Below, piece by piece: positions 1 through 8,396 of a stretch of 64,000 nt of DNA. The notes below the pieces were generated by a model, which saw only the letters and a program-made list of their open reading frames with translations, did no database searches and had not been told where the DNA came from. Source of the DNA: G963676095 sp963676095 (GTDB lineage: Bacteria; Bacteroidota; Bacteroidia; Bacteroidales; Prolixibacteraceae); NCBI GenBank assembly GCA_963676095.1, contig OY781040.1, forward strand, positions 5,766,001 through 5,830,000. Reading direction: 5' to 3'. The stretch's first letter is position 1. Each line of letters begins with the position of its first letter. The translations under genes and the position numbers were made by a program.

Positions 1-93
1 GTGTTGGCCCTGGGAATCGCCTTGCTAACGGTAAGCTGGCAAAGCTGGCGGGCAGCTATAAGAAATCCGGTGGAAGCGTTGAGGTATGAATAA
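1..93 (+). CDS. FtsX-like ABC permease, 3' end only
   Basis: Only the last 30 codons are inside the window. They read through the end of the final transmembrane helix into the tail SWQSWRAAIRNPVEALRYE and stop at 91-93. The same tail closes the four complete permeases of this window, so this is the end of a fifth paralogue of the MacB_PCD/FtsX family: inner-membrane permeases that couple an ABC ATPase to periplasmic or outer-membrane processes. The family assignment rests on the tail alone. The paralogue lies just upstream of a toxin-antitoxin remnant and of the DUF4097 gene. Confidence 0.85.
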   Translation: MLALGIALLTVSWQSWRAAIRNPVEALRYE

Positions 94-147
94 TAATTAA
101 TGAATCGTCAGTATGCCATTAGCATCGTCATTAATAAAAGCAGAAAT

Positions 148-348
148 TTAATCGAGACTGCTCTCGATTAATTTTTTAATGTCTGTGGAGGAGCAATTGC
201 CACGGCGAATCCGGGTTACTTTAGGAGGAAAGCCAAAAAAAGATACAAGATCGTTAAAATCGCTATCTTTGGTTACGATTGTAATCCTTATGCAAGGTTT
301 TCCACTTCGTTTCCCCGGCTCAAGTGTTATTCTCTCATTCCATAACAT
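148..348 (-). pseudogene. DUF5615 (PIN-like) toxin, C-terminal fragment
   Basis: The reading frame encodes 66 residues. Its second half (IVTKDSDFNDLVSFFG, then PPKVTRIRRGNCSS) matches the C-terminal half of DUF5615 PIN-like proteins, which are toxin partners of DUF433 antitoxins. Intact members are about 110 residues and begin with a conserved segment carrying the first acidic residue (LLDEDLPP-like). That segment is absent, and the first ~22 residues here do not resemble the family. No DUF433 gene is adjacent. I read it as a truncated, inactive relic. A short functional protein is possible but unlikely without the N-terminal half of the nuclease fold. Confidence 0.6.
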
Positions 349-461
349 GGCTATTAATTTTTAGTCAAAATTACAAAAGAATAAAAACATATAAAATATG
401 AGTAAGAGAGTCGCGCATGGATTAGATTAGGAAATTAGCTAGACCCAAAGTCAGTGAAAAT

Positions 462-485
462 GTTTATATTTACGAAAAAATAAAC
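462..485 (+). promoter_or_regulatory. inverted repeat upstream of vapB, candidate operator
   Basis: GTTTAT at 462-467 and ATAAAC at 480-485 form a 6-bp inverted repeat ending 5 nt before the vapB start. TTTACGAA and TAAACGAA inside it are also a degenerate direct repeat. VapB antitoxins normally repress their own promoter by binding short palindromes at the start site, so this is a plausible autoregulatory operator. The arms are short and AT-rich, so chance is possible. Confidence 0.35.
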
Positions 486-490
486 GAAAT

Positions 491-727
491 ATGGGATTCG
501 AAGCGATTAATATAAAAAATAATAAAAAGGGACAGGCAATCAGGATTCCTAAGCAAATGAAAATTGCTGATGACAAAGTTTACCTGAAAAAAGTAGGTAA
601 TGCGATCCATATTATTCCATTTCATAATCCCTGGCAAAATCTGATCGACAGTTTAGGTGTTTTTACATCTGATTTTATGGAAAGCAGGGAACAACCAAAT
701 AACCAACAGAGAGAATCTTTTGACTAA
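491..727 (+). CDS. vapB: VapB-type (AbrB/SpoVT fold) antitoxin
   Basis: This 78-residue protein has the VapB layout. An N-terminal swapped-hairpin DNA-binding segment (GQAIRIPKQMKI, then DKVYLKKVGN, about residues 14-45) corresponds to the family pattern SQAVRLPKEFRF...EVYIRKVG. It is followed by PWQNLIDSL and a C-terminal DFMESREQP segment of the kind that inserts into the VapC active site. It would neutralise VapC and repress its own operon. The stop codon overlaps the vapC start (taATGa), the usual translational coupling. The antitoxin looks intact, but the toxin next to it is frameshifted, so the pair is probably no longer a working addiction module. Confidence 0.85.
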   Translation: MGFEAINIKNNKKGQAIRIPKQMKIADDKVYLKKVGNAIHIIPFHNPWQNLIDSLGVFTSDFMESREQPNNQQRESFD

Positions 728-1130
728 TGAACTATTTATTGGATACCAATATTTGTATTTATATCATTAAACAAAGACCTGCTCAGGTGCTTGAAAAATT
801 CAAAGGCTTATCGGTTGGTGATATCGGAATTTCAGCTATTACATTGGCTGAGCTACAATTTGGAATCATGAAAAGTTCAAACCCTGAGAAAAACCGGGAG
901 GCACTTGACAAATTTTTGACTCCACTGGAAGTAGTCGATTTCGGGTATCTGGCTACTTTGAATATGGTAAGATCCGTGCCGAATTGGAGAAAAAAGGGAC
1001 ACCGATAGGTCCCTTGGACATATTAATTGCTTCTCATGCCAAAAGTATTGGAGCAACATTGGTAACCAATAATGTTCGGGAGTTTAAAAGAGTTACAGAA
1101 TTGAAAATAGAGAACTGGGTGACGAATTGA
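727..1130 (+). pseudogene. vapC: VapC PIN-domain ribonuclease toxin, frameshifted
   Basis: The first frame starts MNYLLDTNICIYIIK and holds two of the four PIN acidic residues (Asp6 and Glu42, in LAELQFG). After about codon 77 the VapC sequence continues in another frame from position 960: EYGKIRAELEKKG, GPLDILIASHAKS and TNNVREF up to the stop at 1128-1130. A single missing base near 957-960 explains this. The uninterrupted frame instead ends at 1008 with unrelated residues. The break removes the conserved Asp of GPLD and the C-terminal strands, so the product should lack tRNA/rRNA nuclease activity. A sequencing error is possible, but no long homopolymer lies at the site. Confidence 0.85.
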
Positions 1131-1135
1131 TTGTT

Positions 1136-1153
1136 CGACAGGTCAATCTGTCG
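1136..1153 (+). terminator. weak hairpin after vapC
   Basis: CGACAG and CTGTCG form a 6-bp stem around a 6-nt loop, followed by gctttattt. It lies 5 nt after the vapC stop and could end the vapBC transcript. The stem is short, so this is tentative. Confidence 0.35.
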
Positions 1154-1389
1154 CTTTATTTAAGGATTTATCGGCATAATCGCTTTTCTTATTGTTCAGG
1201 ATCGAAGTGAGACTATCCAGACATCCGGCAAACTTTCGTATTTGTTGTGACTACCTGATAAAGTGCATCCTGTGTCTATCCTTCAGAAGAATCCTTCAAC
1301 TCTTCCTGCCTGCCTTGCCTCTCCGTATAATCAGTATTTTGCGGTTGGTCTGTACATTGACCCATGTTTATAAAAGTTATTATTTCCTG

Positions 1390-1496
1390 TGTCAAGAAAT
1401 TGGATATAATGTCAAAAATGTAGACAGGTTGGAAAACATTTTTCAAACTTAAATATTTATATTTAAGTTATTTAGTGACAAAGGCATAATAATTGA
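1390..1496 (+). promoter_or_regulatory. tandem TGTC-N9-GACA sites plus sigma-54-like -24/-12, copy 1
   Basis: A degenerate site (TGTC-N9-GATA, 1390-1406) is followed exactly 20 nt later by a perfect TGTC-N9-GACA site (1410-1426). At 1483-1496 comes GG-N10-GA (GGCATAATAATTGA), which resembles a sigma-54 -24/-12 element but has GA rather than GC at -12. The same arrangement occurs at 3414-3519 and 17728-17834. Sigma-54 activators bind upstream sites at about this distance, so this probably drives the DUF4097 gene at 1638, leaving a leader of about 130 nt. No sigma-54 activator gene is in the window. The rest of the 1131-1637 gap shows no gene I can support. Confidence 0.65.
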
Positions 1497-1637
1497 ACAA
1501 GTAACGGATGGTGAGTGTAAAGTGAATAATTCAATAAAAAAGAGGGTGGTGCCTGTAACTTTTGTTGAGGATATACGCCTAAACAAAAGTGATATCTTCT
1601 AATCGTATTGATTTAGTTAAACACCTAAAATTTTGCT

Positions 1638-2639
1638 ATGAAAACTAAAATGAATGTAAAAATGTACACGATGATTGCAATGCTGATGGTACTGCTTTCA
1701 TGCAACGGAATTGCCCAGGAGGGCACGACTCCTACGATAACAAAAACCTTTGATCTGGATCAGCCGGGCACATTGAATGCCAAATCATCCGGCGGAGGGA
1801 TAGAAGTAAAAGCCAACGATCAGCAAAAAGTAGTAGTAAAGGTATTTATCCGGAAAAACGGGCGGGTTTTATCGCCATCAGATCCTTCTGTCTCCGATAT
1901 TCTGGAGAATTTTGATTTGGATATTGAGAAAAACGGTTCCGTTATTACCGCGAATGTTGAGCGGAAGGGACACTTCAGCTTCCTTAAAAATGTAGGCATT
2001 TCATTAACGATCATCGTGCCCCGGGAAATGTCGTGCAATGTATCCTCCAGTGGGGGCGGATTAAAAATTTCAGATGTGGCAGGCACACATAACTTTTCCA
2101 GCAGTGGCGGCGGGGTGCGGTTGGAAAACGTCACCGGGACTACCAAGGCAAGTTCGTCGGGCGGCGGCGTAAATGTGGCCAATCAGAATGGCGATATTCA
2201 GTTGAACTCCAGCGGCGGCGGCGTTACTTTAAATGAAGCGCATGGTAATGTTTTGGCGCATAGTTCCGGCGGTGGCGTACACCTGACCAATATTTACGGC
2301 AATGTGGATGCCGGTAGCAGCGGTGGGGGTGTCAGTATTACCGGGGAAGTAGGGGCAGTGAAAGCCAGATCCAGCGGCGGGTCAGTCCGTGTTAACATTG
2401 CTAATTTAAGTAAGGAACTATACCTGGAATCCAGCGGGGGAGGAGTTGATGCAGTTATTAAAAATGGTGATCAGCTTGGCCTTGATCTGGACCTGAGCTC
2501 TGATAAAGTGAATATTGACCTTCATAATTTCTCCGGGAAGTCTGAGAAGAATCGTGTGAAAGGAACCATGAATAATGGCGGGATTCCCGTTTATATGCAT
2601 GCGTCCGGTGGAAGTGTTAATGTGCGGTTTGAGGATTAG
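1638..2639 (+). CDS. DUF4097-family beta-solenoid lipoprotein
   Basis: The 333-residue protein starts with a lipoprotein signal (LMVLLSC, lipidation at Cys22). Its core is a repeat with an almost exact 18-residue period: at least six consecutive units each begin SSGGG and continue with a short beta strand and a turn, with looser copies at both ends. This matches DUF4097 (putative adhesin / beta-strand repeat) proteins, predicted to form an elongated beta solenoid on the cell envelope; their biochemical role is not settled. It lies between permease genes, 53 nt upstream of the HU-like gene, and carries the same upstream regulatory block as two permease transcripts, which suggests one regulon. 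A sensor or envelope-scaffold role is an inference. Confidence 0.85.
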   Translation: MKTKMNVKMYTMIAMLMVLLSCNGIAQEGTTPTITKTFDLDQPGTLNAKSSGGGIEVKANDQQKVVVKVFIRKNGRVLSPSDPSVSDILENFDLDIEKNGSVITANVERKGHFSFLKNVGISLTIIVPREMSCNVSSSGGGLKISDVAGTHNFSSSGGGVRLENVTGTTKASSSGGGVNVANQNGDIQLNSSGGGVTLNEAHGNVLAHSSGGGVHLTNIYGNVDAGSSGGGVSITGEVGAVKARSSGGSVRVNIANLSKELYLESSGGGVDAVIKNGDQLGLDLDLSSDKVNIDLHNFSGKSEKNRVKGTMNNGGIPVYMHASGGSVNVRFED

Positions 2640-2692
2640 AAGAAAGGAAAAGTCGTCTTCATTTTTTATTTTTAATGAAAAAATGAAAAATC

Positions 2693-3079
2693 ATGACTAT
2701 CCGTTACAAAATCTCGTCCACGTCAAAACCAGGTACAGGTAAAGAAGGTGAAAAGATTTATTTTCCACGGTTAACCGGATCGTCTCCGGTTGATCTGGAC
2801 TACCTGTCCGGAATTATAGAGCAACGGTCTACGGCCAGCAGGGCCGATGTTTATCTGATCTTACTGGAATTTGCCCGGTTAATTCCGGAATTGCTGACCA
2901 GTGGTAAAACAATATTGGTGAAAGACCTCGGGTCTTTCCAATTGCATGCGCGTGTGTCTACGGCAGACTCTCCGGAGAAAGTTACGTTCAGAAACATCAA
3001 AGAAATCCGAATGAGTTTTCTCCCGGATAAAAAACTCAAAGGAAAACTGAAGAGGGTCAGCTTCGAAAGACAGGGATAA
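2693..3079 (+). CDS. HU/IHF-like DNA-binding protein
   Basis: This 128-residue protein fits the Bacteroidetes HU-related family (longer than the ~90 residues of classical HU). After a charged N-terminal extension comes LDYLSGIIEQRSTASRADVY and LLEFARLIPELL, the helical dimerisation part, followed by GKTILVKDLGSFQLHARV, the start of the beta arm (about residues 70-95), and a basic tail (KKLKGKLKRVSFERQG). These proteins bind DNA and may organise the nucleoid or act locally. It follows the DUF4097 gene on the same strand by 53 nt and is probably in the same transcript. A large palindrome follows it. Confidence 0.8.
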   Translation: MTIRYKISSTSKPGTGKEGEKIYFPRLTGSSPVDLDYLSGIIEQRSTASRADVYLILLEFARLIPELLTSGKTILVKDLGSFQLHARVSTADSPEKVTFRNIKEIRMSFLPDKKLKGKLKRVSFERQG

Positions 3080-3213
3080 GAGAAACTTATTTGGAGCAAA
3101 GAAGGCGTAGAGGTATAAAGCTTCCGGTAAAACAAGGGAAAAATGAGCTTATGTGAGCGACTTGTTAATCAAATATAAAGAGTAAAAAAGAATATGTCCT
3201 GAAGTTGATGGAG

Positions 3214-3293
3214 TCTGATGCGCACCAGAATTAATTCTGGTGCGCATCAGAAGACTCGAACGTCCGTATGTTTTTATATTCCGGTGCGCATCA
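3214..3293. repeat. 38-bp perfect palindrome plus a third half-site
   Basis: Positions 3214-3251 are a perfect palindrome with 19-bp arms, no spacer and centre AATT; each arm holds TGATGCGCACCAGAATT or its complement. Thirty-three bases further on, 3283-3293 repeats GGTGCGCATCA from the right arm. As RNA it would form a very stable hairpin and could end the DUF4097-HU transcript, although no T-tract follows. The extra half-site instead suggests a protein-binding site or a mobile-element end. It lies in the 3080-3601 gap, which otherwise holds only the promoter at 3414-3519 and a short permease-tail relic. Confidence 0.8.
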
Positions 3294-3413
3294 AACTTTA
3301 TCTTTTCCCTGTAGAAAGTTCAATAATGTCTTGAACAAACAACGGCTTTTACTTGAAATCAGTTCATAAACTTCAGGATATCAGTTCATGATTGTATAAA
3401 CAATCGCTACCCC

Positions 3414-3519
3414 TGTCTAAAATTTTTAATCGTTGTCAAAAAAATTGACAATCCGGAGAGGTGGTGATCTTGTAAAACACTCAATATCTTTATTCTATAT
3501 CAAATGGTATAATAGTTGC
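3414..3519 (+). promoter_or_regulatory. tandem TGTC-N9-GACA sites plus sigma-54 -24/-12, copy 3 (best match)
   Basis: A degenerate site starts at 3414 (TGTC, AT-rich, right arm lost) and a perfect TGTC-N9-GACA site lies exactly 20 nt later (3434-3450). TGGTATAATAGTTGC at 3505-3519 fits the sigma-54 consensus with GG and GC ten bases apart. The distance from palindrome to GG is 56 nt, against 57 in the other two copies. Transcription would start near 3530 and give a leader of about 70 nt before the three-permease operon at 3602. Confidence 0.75.
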
Positions 3520-3558
3520 CCGGATTAATAATTATTCATTGCACATTATTACTTGGAG

Positions 3559-3592
3559 AAACCCTGATTGCAGCGTTACGTACGAATATAAA
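3559..3592 (+). pseudogene. possible permease-tail relic
   Basis: AACCCTG..., then AGCGTTACG and TACGAATATAA, resembles the DNA that encodes NPVEALRYE-stop in the permeases, with small indels. It follows an AT-rich spacer of the same type (taataattattcatt) found after intact permease genes. It is too short to be sure of. Confidence 0.35.
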
Positions 3593-3601
3593 ACATAAAA
3601 T

Positions 3602-5968
3602 ATGAGATTTAATAATATTGTTTTAGGCTGGAGAAACATCCGTAAAAATGGTATTTTTTCTGTGATTAATATTGCCGGCTTGTCGATTGGAATAACTGTC
3701 GTTGTTTTAATTTTATTTTGGGTGGTCGATGAATTAAATTTTGACAAGTTTCACGCCAGGCTTGACAGTATCTATACGGTTTATGAGCATCAGCAATATT
3801 CGGAAGGACAGGAATTATTTACTGCATGTACGCCTTTCCCACTGGGGCAAACCCTGGTTCAGAAATACCCGGAGGTTGAAGGCGCAACGACCTTTTCCAG
3901 TATGGACAACATGTTGATTAAAGCAGGTGAGAAAGAGTACAAAGAAGGACCGGTCTATCTTGCCGACAGCCATTTCCTGGATGTGTTTTCTTATTCAGTG
4001 CTGGAAGGAAGCAGGAATGCCCTCTCATCTCCTGATCAGGTAATTATCACAGACGAATTGGCCCATGTGTTTTTTGGGAATGGGCCGGCAGTCGGAAAAA
4101 TGCTGAAAATAAACGGGGACCATGCATTCTCTGTCGGAGCAGTTATTGCAAAGCAAAAGGCTAATTCAAGCCTGAACTTTAAAATTCTGGTCCCGATTAA
4201 ATTTGCCGAATCTTTTGGTGCTGACCTGACCCGATGGGGAAACAACTGGCCCCGAACGAATATTTTACTGGCGAGAAATGAAGATGCGTCCCGTCTGAAT
4301 GAACAAATAACAAATCTTTGTAAAGACAACGGACAGCCCAATACGACTTTGCACCTCTTCCCGTTTAAAAAAGAACATTTGTATTCTTATTCCGGAAGGA
4401 ATAACCGGATCCAGTATATTTATCAATTCCTTGCAATTGCTGTAATCATCATTTTAATTGCCTCCATCAACTTTATCAATTTGTCGGTTGCAAAAGCCGA
4501 GCAAAGGCGGCCGGAAGTCGGAGTCCGGAAGGTCATGGGCGCCAATAAGATGAATATTATGAGACAATTCTTAACGGAAAAGGGGATCATAATCGTTCTG
4601 GGCCTGGTTGTTAGCACAATCTTGGTCGTTGTATTTTTACCTGCTTTCAGGTACATCTCCGGTAAACAAATACTGCTGGCACATCTGGAGAATAAATATA
4701 TGATCCTGCTGCTGGCCGCGGTTATTCTTTTGGTTTTGATATTTTCCGTGATTTACCCATCCATGTATTTATCGGCTTTTAACCCGGTTTTAGCCATGAG
4801 AAAATCATTGCATAACAAACAAAAGGGTATCGGCATGAAAAGTTTCCTTGTGGTATTTCAGTTCATGCTCGCAGTTGTATTGATTTGTGGCTCGATTATA
4901 ATTTCGCAGCAGTTAAAATATATCAATAATTACGACCTGGGGTACAATCATGCTAATCTTGTTTATTTACCGCTTGACGGGGAAGCCCGGACGAAACACG
5001 AAGCAATACGGCAGGAGATCGCCCGGATTCCGGGAGTAATAAGCATTACACAGAGCGATAAAGTCCCGTTTTATGGCGGAAATAGTTCATGGGGATATGA
5101 TTGGGAAGGAAAAGATCCTGAAAACAAAGTGCTGATTTGCAGTATGGATGTGGACAATAATTACTTCAGGACCATGGGTATTAAAATAGTTGACGGCACA
5201 GGTTTCCCGGATGGTTACGACAAAATTTTGAATCTGAATGATCTGGGTAGCCCTAAAGTGATCCTGAACAGGGAGGCTATCCGCAGAATGGGCATGAAGG
5301 ATCCTGTTGGCAAATATTTTACACTTTTTAATGACAAAAAAGCAACGATAGTGGGCGTAACTGAAGATTTTCATTTTGAATCGCTTCGTGAAGGTGTAGA
5401 ACCCATGCTTATGTTACCTTTAAGCAGTGATCCGGGATTTTTTATTGTCCGGATCAATCCGACTGGGTTTGTTCAGACTATTGACAAAATTAAGAAGTCC
5501 TGGTCGTCCATTATTCCTCAGACGGCTTGCGAAGTTGGTTTCTTCGATGATAAACTGGCTGATCTTTATCGCTCTGAGCTGAAAATTTCGAGCTTGATTA
5601 AATATTTTACTTTCATCGCCATATTTATTTCCTGCATCGGGCTATTTGGCCTTTCGATGTTTGTTATTAGCCGGCGTAATAAGGAAATCGGTATCCGGAA
5701 AGTCAATGGCGCCAAAATTGGCGAAGTTATGATCCTGCTGAACAAAGACTTTGCCAGGTGGGTAGTCATTGCCTTTGTGATCGCTACCCCGGTTGCCTGG
5801 TACATTATGAATAAATGGCTGGAAAATTTTGCTTATAAAACAGAACTGAGTTGGTGGATATTTGTGCTGTCAGGGGTGTTGGCATTGGGTATTGCCTTGC
5901 TGACGGTAAGTTGGCAAAGCTGGCGGGCAGCGACGAGAAATCCGGTGGAAGCGTTGAGGTATGAGTAA
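3602..5968 (+). CDS. FtsX/MacB-like ABC transporter permease
   Basis: The 788-residue protein has the two-module layout of this family. The first module has an N-terminal helix (about 18-42), a MacB_PCD-like periplasmic domain (about 45-270) and three helices near 280-405. The second has a helix near 418-440 (FLVVFQFMLAVVLICG), a second periplasmic domain and three C-terminal helices from about 670. The motif EVGVRKVMGA after the first helical set and KEIGIRKVNGAK after the second are the coupling segments for an ABC ATPase. No ATPase is nearby, so a partner must be encoded elsewhere. It is first of three same-strand permeases separated by 19-24 nt and is preceded by a sigma-54-like promoter. 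The substrate is unknown. Confidence 0.9.
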   Translation: MRFNNIVLGWRNIRKNGIFSVINIAGLSIGITVVVLILFWVVDELNFDKFHARLDSIYTVYEHQQYSEGQELFTACTPFPLGQTLVQKYPEVEGATTFSSMDNMLIKAGEKEYKEGPVYLADSHFLDVFSYSVLEGSRNALSSPDQVIITDELAHVFFGNGPAVGKMLKINGDHAFSVGAVIAKQKANSSLNFKILVPIKFAESFGADLTRWGNNWPRTNILLARNEDASRLNEQITNLCKDNGQPNTTLHLFPFKKEHLYSYSGRNNRIQYIYQFLAIAVIIILIASINFINLSVAKAEQRRPEVGVRKVMGANKMNIMRQFLTEKGIIIVLGLVVSTILVVVFLPAFRYISGKQILLAHLENKYMILLLAAVILLVLIFSVIYPSMYLSAFNPVLAMRKSLHNKQKGIGMKSFLVVFQFMLAVVLICGSIIISQQLKYINNYDLGYNHANLVYLPLDGEARTKHEAIRQEIARIPGVISITQSDKVPFYGGNSSWGYDWEGKDPENKVLICSMDVDNNYFRTMGIKIVDGTGFPDGYDKILNLNDLGSPKVILNREAIRRMGMKDPVGKYFTLFNDKKATIVGVTEDFHFESLREGVEPMLMLPLSSDPGFFIVRINPTGFVQTIDKIKKSWSSIIPQTACEVGFFDDKLADLYRSELKISSLIKYFTFIAIFISCIGLFGLSMFVISRRNKEIGIRKVNGAKIGEVMILLNKDFARWVVIAFVIATPVAWYIMNKWLENFAYKTELSWWIFVLSGVLALGIALLTVSWQSWRAATRNPVEALRYE

Positions 5969-5992
5969 AACAATCAAAAATCACATTAAGCG

Positions 5993-8377
5993 ATGTACAA
6001 CTTCAAAATCATCATTCGCCGACTTTTAAAAGACAAAGCTTTTTTGCTAATTAATATTTTTGGTTTGGTAATTGGCATTTCGTCATTTCTTATTTTGTTT
6101 ATCCATGTTTCAAATGAAAAGAGTTTTGACAGGCAAATTACAGGACACGAAAATGTTTACCGGGTAATTTCATCTCCTGTAAAAAGCAAAGATTCACCAT
6201 GGGCACGTAGTTTGGGTATTGTTCATTCCGCATCGTCTGAAATTCCTGAAGTTGAACAGGCGACAGAGTTTATACATTGCCCTGTTGGAACTCTAAAGAT
6301 CTCAGACAACTCGTTTCAACAGAATGATATTTTTTGGGTTGATGAGGCTTTTATCAAAATGTTTGAAGTTAAAGCGACAGTAGGCAATCTATCGGAATTG
6401 GAGAAACCCAATACCGTTTTTATTTCAGAAGATTTTGCTCGTAAACATTATGGAAACCTAAATCCTGTGGGGCAAATCATCAAATTTGAAGCTGGGCAGT
6501 ACAAACGAGATATTGGCGATTATTTAATTGTTGGAATTGTAAAAAACACTCATCCCAAAACACATTTTAAATACGAATTGCTGGCATCGCAAAAAGGTAG
6601 CATGCAAAAGACTTTTGAAACAACATTACCTAACTTAAAAGTTCTATGGGCTTACAATTACTTTAAACTTCAAAAAGGAGCATCTCCTGAATTGGTGGCC
6701 CAAAAGTTAAAGGATTTTTGGAATAAAAGTTCGTTAAAACAAGAAGGTGGACCTAGCGAATTCGATTTTTCATTGTTCCCAATGGACGATATCCACCTGA
6801 AATCGGATTTCCGTTTCGAGTTACGCGAGAGTTCTAGCAAAATAAATATTTCACTGTTTATTATAGTATCCTTAATTATTTTGCTGGTTTCCGTGTTAAA
6901 TTTTACCAACCTCACCATAGCCAAACTTATTAAACGGTCAAAAGAACTGGGTTTAAAAAAGTCCATTGGTGCTAACCGGTTACAGATTATCAGGCAAGTA
7001 TTAGTCGAAGTATTGATTGTTTGCGTGCTGTCAATTGGGATTTCACTGATATTTATTCAGGGTACAAAGCCCTTAATTTATCAATTGTTTGATATAGAGT
7101 TTAAAATATTTTACAACGAACCGGCAATTTACTGGAGTATTTTGGCAGTTATTGGTATATCTCTAGCGGTAACCGCCCTTTTTGTTGCTGTATTTTTTCT
7201 GCGTAGAAATTCCACCATTAATATTCTTGCTCAACGGGATAATTTCTCGGGAAGTTCTGTGCTAAAAAGCCTTTTGATCGGACAGGTTGCTATTGTAATT
7301 GTGTTAATATCGGGAACATTTCTGGTAAACAAACAAATTGACTTTGTATTAAATAAACCCCTTGGATTTAATAAGGAAAATATAGTTGTCCTGCATATGA
7401 AAGACCTTTCGAAGGATGCAGCCCCATTTACAAAAGAGCTAAGAAAGCAAAGTCAGATAACGGGAGTTGGAATGACATATCAATACTTCGGATATCCGAC
7501 GCAAACATTGCCACTTGAAGGTTTAGGTATTGAAGGAACCGCAGAGTTAGTTTTTGCCAACTACGATTACCTTAAAACCATGAATATTAAGTTGATTGAA
7601 AATTGGATCAATCCCGATGCAGACACTGTGAGAGGAATGGTTATTAATAATCACCTGTATAAACGTCTGATGGATAAATTCGGGACTATGGATGCTTTGC
7701 TTGCTTACCAGGCGGCGCAACCTTTAGAGCCTGGTCAGATAAGAATTAAATTTGTGGGAGTGGCAGAAGACTTCAATTACAACTCAGCACATGAATCAAT
7801 CGGCGATTTCGCTTTTTTGTTGGATGAATCAAGAAACCGTGCGCGTTTTGCACATATTCGTTTAGGCGATGGAAGTTTGCATGCTGGCATGAACACTATA
7901 AAAAAAGTATGGAACGAGTATTACCCCAACCAGGAAATGGATTACTTTTTTATGGATGAGAAAATAGCTCAGCAATACAAAGCAGAAACCATTCTTAGCC
8001 GTATTCTTTTTGCTTTTTCAACTATCGGTGTGCTGATTAGCATTATCGGAATTAGTGCATTGGCACTATTTATTTCGCAACAGCGTACCAAAGAAATCGG
8101 TATCCGCAAGGTAAACGGAGCTAAAGTTTCCGAAATTTTGACCATGCTTAATAAAGACTTTGTAAAATGGGTAGTCATTGCCTTTTTTATTGCAGTTCCG
8201 GTAGCCTGGTATGCCATGCACAAATGGCTGGAAAACTTTGCCTACAAAACCAATTTAAGTTGTTGGATATTTGTGTTGGCTGGTTTGCTGGCTTTGGGGA
8301 TTGCCTTGTTAACGGTTAGTTGGCAAAGCTGGCGGGCAGCTACGAGAAATCCGGTGGAAGCGTTGAGGTACGAATGA
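5993..8377 (+). CDS. FtsX/MacB-like ABC transporter permease
   Basis: A 794-residue paralogue of the preceding gene, starting 24 nt after its stop. The N-terminal helix (LINIFGLVIGISSFLILF), periplasmic domain, LGLKKSIGANR coupling segment, second module from about residue 420 and KEIGIRKVNGAK segment are all present. The body is visibly more AT-rich and differs from the neighbour, but the last ~100 codons (LNKDFVKWVVIAF, KWLENFAYKT, then SWQSWRAATRNPVEALRYE) are nearly the same at DNA level. This suggests that the 3' ends are kept alike by recombination. Probably an operon member; substrate and ATPase partner unknown. Confidence 0.9.
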   Translation: MYNFKIIIRRLLKDKAFLLINIFGLVIGISSFLILFIHVSNEKSFDRQITGHENVYRVISSPVKSKDSPWARSLGIVHSASSEIPEVEQATEFIHCPVGTLKISDNSFQQNDIFWVDEAFIKMFEVKATVGNLSELEKPNTVFISEDFARKHYGNLNPVGQIIKFEAGQYKRDIGDYLIVGIVKNTHPKTHFKYELLASQKGSMQKTFETTLPNLKVLWAYNYFKLQKGASPELVAQKLKDFWNKSSLKQEGGPSEFDFSLFPMDDIHLKSDFRFELRESSSKINISLFIIVSLIILLVSVLNFTNLTIAKLIKRSKELGLKKSIGANRLQIIRQVLVEVLIVCVLSIGISLIFIQGTKPLIYQLFDIEFKIFYNEPAIYWSILAVIGISLAVTALFVAVFFLRRNSTINILAQRDNFSGSSVLKSLLIGQVAIVIVLISGTFLVNKQIDFVLNKPLGFNKENIVVLHMKDLSKDAAPFTKELRKQSQITGVGMTYQYFGYPTQTLPLEGLGIEGTAELVFANYDYLKTMNIKLIENWINPDADTVRGMVINNHLYKRLMDKFGTMDALLAYQAAQPLEPGQIRIKFVGVAEDFNYNSAHESIGDFAFLLDESRNRARFAHIRLGDGSLHAGMNTIKKVWNEYYPNQEMDYFFMDEKIAQQYKAETILSRILFAFSTIGVLISIIGISALALFISQQRTKEIGIRKVNGAKVSEILTMLNKDFVKWVVIAFFIAVPVAWYAMHKWLENFAYKTNLSCWIFVLAGLLALGIALLTVSWQSWRAATRNPVEALRYE

Positions 8378-8396
8378 GTAATATATAATTTAAGTT

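Noticed and set aside
1192..1452. 86-codon open frame in the gap after vapC
   Set aside because: It overlaps the tandem TGTC sites, its composition (many Cys, Leu, Ile) is not protein-like, and no domain is recognisable.
1483..1496. reading of GGCATAATAATTGA as a sigma-70 type -10 (TATAAT)
   Set aside because: Bacteroidota primary promoters use TAnnTTTG, there is no matching -33, and the fixed distance to upstream palindromes in three places fits a sigma-54 layout better.
1820..2182. 120-codon frame antisense to the DUF4097 gene
   Set aside because: A shadow of the SSGGG repeats: it reads repeated PPP(L/E) where the sense strand reads GGG.
2040..2460. regularly spaced DNA repeats that could suggest a CRISPR array
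   Set aside because: The ~54-bp period equals the 18-codon SSGGG protein repeat and lies inside an open coding frame.
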